A stretch of DNA of 12,733 bases from Zygnema cylindricum. Its lineage: Eukaryota > Streptophyta > Zygnematophyceae > Zygnematales > Zygnemataceae. How positions within the stretch are numbered: the stretch's first letter is position 1; each line of letters begins with the position of its first letter. A program made the translations under genes and the position numbers. The stretch lies in assembly GCA_037447655.1 (NCBI GenBank), contig JBBHKE010002040.1:1-12733 (forward strand), read 5' to 3'. A model generated the notes under the pieces. The model was not told where the DNA came from and did not search any database. It saw only the letters and a program-made list of their open reading frames with translations. Of the stretch, positions 8,360 to 12,733 are shown in pieces.

Positions 8360-8470
8360 TGTTGAAATCGATGTATTTTTTAGGTATGAATAAAAGAAAA
8401 AACAATAAGAGGAAGTTAGCAAAGGCAGCCTGCCTCTCGCTCCACTCTCCAAACCCCCACACTTGTTACA
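8360..8470 (+). mobile_element. 3' LTR of element 1, first part
   Basis: Begins TGTTGAAATCGATGTATTTT, matching the start of the solo LTR at 10678 (TGTTGAAATCATTAG...GTATTTTCTAG) and, in reverse, the end of the insert at 9658. It continues with GGCAGCCTGCCTC...CTCC and CCCCCACACTTG, also matched at 10750-10800. It is cut at 8470 by a solo LTR; the second part resumes at 9659. Confidence 0.75.
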
Positions 8471-8840
8471 TGAAACTCTGAGACCTCCATTGGCCCTCAG
8501 AGTATGCAGATCCAAAAGAAGCTAATCTAGAAAGTGCCGACTCCAAGTTGATATAAACCCAAGTGACTGACCCTTTGACAGTCAGAACCCCAATATAGAT
8601 TCACCCCCGTGAAATAACACTTTATATGTGCTCAGTTCCACCACAGAATGCAAAGTTAGAATATGAGATTTGGACACATTCACCCACTTTGAATTTCCCT
8701 TAGAAATGCAGCCACCCTGGCAGACAAAAACTCTGACCGACTACACCCTTGTGTAGCCTGGACTCCCCTGAGTTTGCAGCAAAAAGAATCACTGAAAATG
8801 GTCAAGTAAATTGATAGTTATGGCTGGCCAAAGTTTGCCA

Positions 8841-8846
8841 TTTATA
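8841..8846 (-). promoter_or_regulatory. LTR TATA box (minus strand)
   Basis: TATAAA on the minus strand in the context CTTGTATAAATGGC, equivalent to those at 2589 and 10341. Confidence 0.6.
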
Positions 8847-9015
8847 CAAGGTGCTCTCTAGGAGAGTCTACCTACCCAAAATTTTCTAAGTCCTATTCCC
8901 TCTCCAAAACTCTATCTACTGAAGTACGGCACCAATCAAATTACTGTGTCGTACAGAAAAGTATAGGTGCCGGTGTACTTTCTGTACGACCATTGTACAA
9001 CATGGCCAAAATGTC

Positions 9016-9101
9016 GACACGTGTCATATCCGGATTTATTACCGCAATCTCCGGAGTCGCCGCAATCCAACATTGTCGCGCCACGTGTCACATGACGTGG
9101 C
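9016..9101. promoter_or_regulatory. ACGT-core (G-box-like) sites in U3
   Basis: GACACGTGTC at 9016-9025 is a perfect 10-bp palindrome with a CACGTG core. GCCACGT (9080-9086) and ACGTGGC (9095-9101) form a second inverted pair. Related sites stand at the same place in the other copies: CCACGTGG (2346-2353) and GACACGTGGC (10095-10104); the 10678 copy has lost it (CCACGC). Such sites bind plant bZIP and bHLH factors. Confidence 0.4.
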
Positions 9102-9374
9102 GATGACTGAAAAACGCCAAAAGTACATAATCCGTGATCGCGGCGCCTTTCGTGGCCGTTCGATCAAACCGGATACAATTGTAGCCGTTGAAAATATACG
9201 TGCGATATTTGTTTCGCGTTCGAAACAAATGCGCGGTATCCGTTTCATAAAATACATTAAACCGTACTCCGTACTATACAAAACTGTATCGATGTGTTAC
9301 GTATCTATTTCCGTTAGACGAACTAGTCTACGTGTACCAATATAAATATCTGTCAAACCTATTGTACTGTAGCA

Positions 9375-9461
9375 CTGTATTTAGACTTGTTGGTCAAAGC
9401 GAACGGCTAGTTTGACGGACGGCAGGTACCAGGATCAAATCCTGGGTCCGTCATACCTTTT
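9375..9461 (+). other. tRNA-derived module, antisense within the LTR (copy 1)
   Basis: Box A-like TAGACTTGTTGG (9382-9393; 10 of 12 to TRGCNNAGYNGG), a D-arm-like GGTCAAAGC (9392-9400), box B-like GGATCAAATCC (9432-9442) in a perfect T-arm (CCAGG, 7-base loop, CCTGG), then GTCCGTC-ATACC and a TTTT run (9458-9461). The 3' half resembles initiator tRNA-Met. GACGGAC (9414-9420) can pair with GTCCGTC (9446-9452). The acceptor and anticodon arms of a real tRNA do not form, so it is tRNA-derived, not a tRNA gene. It is antisense to the LTR that carries it. Confidence 0.5.
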
Positions 9462-9751
9462 AGATAACTCTATTAAGAATTGCCTTCCTGTCCACTTTGG
9501 ACAGCCTAAGTAGCCATGGATCTAACTCCTCTTCAAGTCTTCAGTGACTGCGACAAGCGTGGGGACTTGAGTGAAGAGTTAGGGGTAGGTTGTCAGTGTC
9601 CTCTTTTTGCCTTTTTATTTTACAATCTATAGACCTAGAAAATACTTAAATTTCAACATTACAGTCACTGAAGGTTGGAGAGGGAGCTAGAGCCATGGCT
9701 GCCCATGCTACCCAAAGAGAGAGACATGCTATAGGTTTTGATAGGTTTACC

Positions 9752-9837
9752 AAAAGGATCTGACGGACCCAGGATTTGATTGTTGTACCTGCCGTCCGTC
9801 AAATATCCGATAGCCGGTAGCTTTATCCTATCGTCTA
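9752..9837 (-). other. tRNA-derived module, antisense within the LTR (copy 2)
   Basis: Minus strand: TAGACGATAGG (9837-9827), GGATAAAGC (9828-9820), then TTTGACGGACGGCAGGTAC as in copy 1, a degraded box B CAATCAAATCC (9782-9772), TGGGTCCGTCAGATCC and TTTT (9755-9752). It aligns with copy 1 over its length, with the T-stem lost. Confidence 0.45.
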
Positions 9838-10340
9838 GGATCAGTGCTAAACTATATAGGGTACGATAATTATATAAACCTTAACATCTCAATGTAGTTC
9901 ATTTAACAAATTACGGGATGGCTTGTGTATGGAAATGGAGTAGACCGCACGAGTTCCGGACTGCACAGAATTAAAAGAAACGACGTATTATTTAGATGGC
10001 CAATATTAAATGTCGGTCTTCATCGAATGGCCGTGGTGCAAGCCGGGATTTCGGAATGGCCGCCTTTGCGTTTTCGGGCGCCACCACTCCGGATGACACG
10101 TGGCAATATCATGGAGGATTGCGTGATCTCCGGAACAAGAGATGACAAGTCCGAATGTGATAAATGTCACACTATGGCGATGTCGTACAAGTACTGTACA
10201 GAAAGTACTTCGGCACCTGTACTTTATTGTACGCTACAGTTATATGATTGGTTAGTACCTCGGTACTACGGGGCTTAGAGAGGGGTTTTAGGACTTAGAA
10301 ATTTTTTGGTAGGTAGTCGCCTCTCCCAGAGGGCATCTTG

Positions 10341-10347
10341 TATAAAA
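10341..10347 (+). promoter_or_regulatory. LTR TATA box of the 3' LTR
   Basis: TATAAAA in the context CATCTTGTATAAAATAAAAAC, about 65 bases upstream of the first R/U5 hairpin, as in the other copies. Confidence 0.6.
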
Positions 10348-10430
10348 TAAAAACTTTGGCCGACCATTACTAATAATTAGTAAACAAATTTCAGTGATTC
10401 TTTTTGCTGCGGACTCAGGGGAGTCGAGGC

Positions 10431-10656
10431 TGTAACTCTGAGACCTCCATAAGTCCTCAGAGTGGACAGCTTCCAAGAAGCCTCTAGGATAATCCTGACC
10501 CCTTCGTGTTTAAGCAAAAATAACTGTCACCCTGCCAGACAAAAACGCTGACCAACTTCACCCCTGTGAAGACAAGACTCCCCTGAGTCGATAGCAAAAA
10601 GAATCTTTGAATTTGCTCCCCTGAGCAGTAAGTTATGGGGGGTCAAAGTTGACCTA
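10431..10656 (-). mobile_element. Inverted fragment of the same LTR family (3' part only)
   Basis: On the minus strand this ends in CTCAGAGTTACA at 10431, a clean LTR terminus. Reading inwards it contains the third hairpin (10435-10463), CCTAGAGGCTTCTTGG, the second hairpin CTTCAC-AGGG-GTGAAG (10571-10556), the first hairpin (10589-10576) and AACTTTGACC near 10650. Similarity to the family then stops. No U3 follows and no second boundary or target duplication could be found (the five bases left of 10431 are GAGGC). It faces the truncated 3' LTR of element 1, so 10345-10430 and 10575-10655 form an imperfect inverted repeat. Confidence 0.7.
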
Positions 10657-10885
10657 CGAGTCAAAAGCATAGATTGGTGTTGAAATCATTAGATTTAGGG
10701 GGAGGTATTTTCTAGTTTTAAATTGATTAATAAATAGCAAAGGAAAAGCATAGGCAGCCTGCCTCCACCTCCTCTCTCTAGCCCCTATACTTTTTTTAGT
10801 CCTTGAATAAAAGAGAGAGTGGTGGAGCCATGGCTGCCTCAGCTCCATAGGCAGGCCTGAAAGGTGACATAAGTCACCATTTAAC

Positions 10886-10965
10886 AAAAAGGTAGGGTCC
10901 GGCAAGACTTGAACCTCCGACCGGCAGAGCGAAGCGTAGCCGTCAGCTCTTACCGGCATGTCGTA
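10886..10965 (-). other. tRNA-derived module, antisense within the LTR (copy 3)
   Basis: Minus strand: TACGACATGCCGGTAAGAGC (from 10965) resembles a box A plus D-arm, with GGTAAGAGC exact; ACGGCTA follows as in copy 1; box B is GGTTCAAGTCT (10915-10905), a near-consensus match within GGTCGGAGGTTCAAG; it ends CCGGACCCTACC and TTTTT (10890-10886). Box A to box B spacing is about 39 bases, normal for tRNA. Arms do not fold as a real tRNA. A palindrome GGTGACATAAGTCACC lies just beyond, at 10863-10878. Confidence 0.5.
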
Positions 10966-11559
10966 GAAGTTCGTTAGACTACATAGGGTTTGAATACAGC
11001 TTAAACATTGCTTAAGAAAATTAATCCGATTTACGGAATTACAAATAAAAAACATAGAGACCAGTTAGAATATGGTGCGAACAGAACCCGCACGAAATAA
11101 ATGTACAAGACATTTGTTTTTAACAGCTAGTATTAAAAGCCGGTGTAGATCCGACGGCACGCATCATCACCGAGATCGCGGAATGGCGGCTTTGACGGTT
11201 TTCAGGCGTGACATGATCTGGCGCCACGCAGCAAGATAGCATTGGGAAGCGGGAATACCGGAGAGCATGAGATCAAGTCCGAAGGATACAGATATCCACT
11301 CTATGGCATTGTCGTACACATGCCGTACAGAATGGACATCGGCCATAGTACCTTTCTGTACTGTACAGCCTTCTGATTGGCTCGTAGCTTTCTAATTGGT
11401 TCGTACATCAGTAGATAGGGGTTGTGAGAGGGGTTTAGGACTTAGAGGATTGAGGAGGTAGCCGCCTTTCCCCGAATAAGCTTGAATAAACATTGGTATC
11501 TTTTGCCACTTTATATTTACTCACCTGGTTGGGCGTTTTCAGTGATTATTTTTGCTATG

Positions 11560-11710
11560 GACTCAGAGGAGTCTAGACTGCACTGCACAGGGGTGCAGTT
11601 TGATTGTCTGTTTGCCTGCTTGGGTATCAGTGGTCCTAGTTGAAAGGGGGGTAGTCAAAAACTACCTAGAGGCTTCTTGAATTCTGTAATCCAATGGGGG
11701 ACACAGAATT
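11560..11710 (+). other. Set of three R/U5 leader hairpins
   Basis: Hairpin 1: GACTC-AGAG-GAGTC (11560-11573). Hairpin 2: CTGCAC-AGGG-GTGCAG (11583-11598). Hairpin 3: AATTCTGT (11680-11687) with ACAGAATT (11703-11710), enclosing CCAATGGGGG. All lie downstream of the TATA position and upstream of the primer-binding-site position, so they would be in the 5' leader of the genomic RNA. Counterparts in the copies at 8475-8774 and 10435-10589 (minus strand) keep pairing with different bases. Confidence 0.6.
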
Positions 11711-11718
11711 ACAATTGG

Positions 11719-12335
11719 CATGCGATATTTAATGATTACATATCTATGATGTTTCGGAAGACCAGACGATATTCACCGTCGATTTTCCCGATTTAAACTT
11801 TTGAATCACACTTGGGGTATTCTCACTTGCCCAGGAAGGGTGAAGCTTCATCGGACGAAAAGGGAGGTTGTTCATAGAAATCCGTTTCTTTTCGTAAATA
11901 TTCGTACAGCTTGTTTTGTTTTTATTGGCAAAACAAAATTACAGAGCATCTCTCCGAGATTCTCCAAAAAGATCCTGGAGGTAACAACGATCGCGAGGCA
12001 TTCGCTTCAATCGATTATGTAACTGACTACCCACCTCCTCGAGGTGGCTAGTCAATTATAGAAATTGTATAGTCGCGACACGTGGATGCTAAAGATACGT
12101 GTGCGATGGACTACCACCGTAATTTCTCAAAACGTGCACATGTTATGTACCTTCGGACAAGTGGACGCGAGTCTACCAAAATCTAGCCTAAAATCAATGT
12201 TATTTCGTAACGCTTTTTCGTCACGCTATTTGTGCCATCCTTCCCAGCTTCGTGGTTTCCGGCGCCTATATTTTAAAATTGGTCGGTGTGAAAAATCTAT
12301 GACGGTTTTTAATATCTGACCTTAACTTACGTGGT
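11719..12335. other. Unassigned stretch, no gene recognised
   Basis: No coding similarity, LTR end or RNA gene is visible. Short open frames here (up to 84 codons) resemble nothing known and have no domain. One 13-bp stem with a single mismatch and a 3-base loop stands at 12025-12053. The missing ends of element 1's 3' LTR and of the inverted fragment at 10431 were looked for here without success. Confidence 0.4.
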
Positions 12336-12555
12336 TACACCGTGAATCGTTATTAGCGTCAAGGTTTCTTTCGCCACTTAAAACATCTTTTCTCCGTACA
12401 CACTTATCGGATTGTGGATCTGACGGTTGCGATTAAAAGATTACATTCATAGCTTCCGATTGGCGGTCTCAAATTAAAAATCGGACAAGTGTGTACGAAA
12501 AAAAATGTTCTGAGTGGCGTAAAAAACCTTGACGCTAATAACAATTCACGGTGTA
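12336..12555. mobile_element. Short foldback (MITE-like) element, 216 bp, TA target duplication
   Basis: Left arm CACCGTGAATCGTTATTAGC and on to about 12412; the right arm is its imperfect reverse complement ending GGTG at 12553. TA flanks both ends (12336-12337, 12554-12555). The inverted repeats are about 73 bp and take up most of the element, so it is non-autonomous. Its terminal 24 bases match those of the 1512-2128 element at about 19 positions. Confidence 0.8.
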
Positions 12556-12733
12556 CCATTCAAATTAGTAGTGTTGTGTGTCGGTAAAGATTTGCCGATA
12601 ACCGATATGGACCTTTTTTTTGGGTACCCGATAATCGATATATTGATACGATATATGGTTATCGGTGTTATCGCCGATAAATAACCGACATTTATCGGTT
12701 ATTATCGGCTATATCACCGATATTGATAACTAT
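12556..12733. repeat. Palindrome-rich TTATCGG/CCGATAA tract, cut by the window edge
   Basis: CCGATAA or TTATCGG recurs in both orientations (near 12594, 12629, 12658, 12674, 12692, 12702), with TATCGATA-like words between. It resembles the tract at 1370-1500 in composition. It could be subterminal repeats of a transposon whose end is outside the window. Confidence 0.4.

Larger units (their letters stand above)
8466..9663 (-). mobile_element. Same-family solo LTR in opposite orientation (8471-9658), target duplication TTACA
   Basis: On the minus strand it starts TGTTGAAATTTAAGTATTTTCTAG-like at 9658 and ends CAGAGTTTCA at 8471: 1188 bp with TG...CA ends. TTACA stands on each side (8466-8470 and 9659-9663). 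Joining the flanks gives CCCCCACACTTGTTACAGTCACTGAAGG, which lines up with the uninterrupted family LTR at 10787-10815, so the insertion site is confirmed by an empty-site relative. Read in minus orientation it has U3 with G-box-like sites (9016-9025, 9080-9101), a GTAC inverted repeat (8951-8987), a TATA box (8846-8841) and R/U5 hairpins (8774-8475). It is longer than the 10678 copy mainly downstream of the second hairpin. Confidence 0.85.
2131..10430 (+). mobile_element. Old Ty1/copia retrotransposon ('element 1') with nested insertions
   Basis: In order: a 5'-truncated 5' LTR (2131-2796), primer-binding site (2797-2811), gag, protease, integrase, reverse transcriptase, RNase H (2851-8357), and a 3' LTR from 8360. 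The domain order PR-IN-RT-RH defines Ty1/copia. Two insertions with clear target duplications interrupt it: an unrelated solo LTR in RT (6315-7700) and a same-family, minus-strand solo LTR in the 3' LTR (8471-9658). The 3' LTR is broken at 10430 and its last roughly 130-300 bases are missing. No terminal target duplication can be found because both ends are damaged. Multiple frameshifts, stops and lost catalytic residues show it is long dead. Confidence 0.85.
9659..10430 (+). mobile_element. 3' LTR of element 1, second part, truncated
   Basis: Resumes after the TTACA duplication with GTCACTGAAGG...GAGCCATGGCTGCC and runs through an antisense tRNA-derived module, a TGTAGTTCATTTAAC block that parallels 2132 and 11009, a G-box-like GACACGTGGC, a GTAC inverted repeat (10196-10232), TATAAAA (10341-10347), TTTCAGTGATTCTTTTTGCTG and the first R/U5 hairpin, GACTC-AGGG-GAGTC (10412-10425). 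It stops at 10430, where an inverted fragment of the same LTR starts with a clean LTR terminus. The missing end should carry the second and third hairpins and the CA terminus. Confidence 0.75.
10673..11718 (+). mobile_element. Same-family solo LTR (10678-11713), target duplication ATTGG
   Basis: Starts TGTTGAAATCATTAG at 10678 and ends CAGAATTACA at 11713; 1036 bp, TG...CA, flanked by ATTGG on both sides (10673-10677 and 11714-11718). No primer-binding site follows the right end. It is the most complete plus-strand copy and defines the family: a GGCAGCC...GGAGCC inverted-repeat region (10752-10835), antisense tRNA-derived module (10886-10965), GTAC inverted repeat (11325-11361), decayed TATA box (11484-11490), and three R/U5 hairpins (11560-11573, 11583-11598, 11680-11710). 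Confidence 0.88.

Noticed and set aside
8358-8470. Internal 3' untranslated tail of the copia element
   Set aside because: The same sequence begins the solo LTRs at 10678 and 9658, directly next to target duplications, so it is LTR.
9411-9804. A separate inverted-repeat transposon with 43-bp ends (GACGGACGGCAGG...GTCCGTCA)
   Set aside because: The inverted similarity extends far beyond these ends into LTR sequence on both sides. It is explained by two LTRs of one family lying in opposite orientation, each carrying the tRNA-derived module.
9925-10278. A 117-codon open frame
   Set aside because: It falls in U3 of the element 1 3' LTR; the corresponding region of other copies is not open and no domain is visible.
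10886-10985. A functional tRNA gene on the minus strand
   Set aside because: Box B and the D-arm word are good, but acceptor and anticodon stems do not pair, and the same sequence recurs within other LTR copies.
11009-11713. LTR start at 11009 (TGCTTAAG), paired with 2132
   Set aside because: Similarity and the ATTGG duplication put the true LTR start at 10678; 11009 is only where the truncated 5' LTR copy begins to align.
1-12733. CRISPR array, bacterial operons or ribosomal RNA
   Set aside because: No regularly spaced repeats, no ribosome-binding sites or compact gene arrangement, and no rRNA-like sequence were seen.

Overview
This window looks like repeat-rich intergenic DNA from a land plant. 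It holds no intact host gene. Almost everything recognisable is retrotransposon or inverted-repeat transposon DNA, much of it nested. The plant assignment rests on three points: nested LTR retrotransposons, a Copia-type gag-pol, and a primer-binding site whose 15 bases match (as I recall it) the anticodon arm of plant initiator tRNA-Met better than the animal one. The species cannot be named from sequence alone.

Layout. 1-840 is the start of a minus-strand LTR element: a 5' LTR (188-840), a primer-binding site (174-185) and the first 48 codons of a gag-like frame running off the left edge. 841-1509 has nothing I recognise except AT-rich palindromes. 1512-2128 is a terminal-inverted-repeat element flanked by TA. 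2131-10430 is an old plus-strand Ty1/copia element ('element 1'): a 5'-truncated 5' LTR, a half-tRNA-type primer-binding site, a decayed gag-protease-integrase-RT-RNase H reading frame (2851-8357), and a 3' LTR that starts at 8360. Its RT is interrupted by an unrelated solo LTR (6315-7700, target duplication GTAAG). Its 3' LTR is interrupted by a minus-strand solo LTR of its own family (8471-9658, target duplication TTACA). It breaks off at 10430 against another inverted fragment of the same LTR (10431 to about 10656). A third solo LTR of the same family (10678-11713, target duplication ATTGG) follows. 11719-12335 is unassigned. 12338-12553 is a short foldback element whose ends resemble those of the 1512-2128 element. 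12556-12733 is a palindrome-rich tract cut by the window edge.

The main discovery value is in the LTR family of element 1, because several diverged copies can be compared by eye. (a) The element appears to be primed by the anticodon region of initiator tRNA-Met, as in Drosophila copia and yeast Ty5, and not by the tRNA 3' end. (b) The transcribed leader part of the LTR has small hairpins whose stems change in a compensatory way between copies. (c) The U3 region of three copies contains a tRNA-derived module (box A, box B, T-run) in antisense orientation. (d) U3 also holds a conserved GTAC-centred inverted repeat and G-box-like sites. All coding regions are broken, so the genes do not work together today. 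Transcription, if any, would come from LTR promoters. All comparisons were made by eye, without database searches or folding software.
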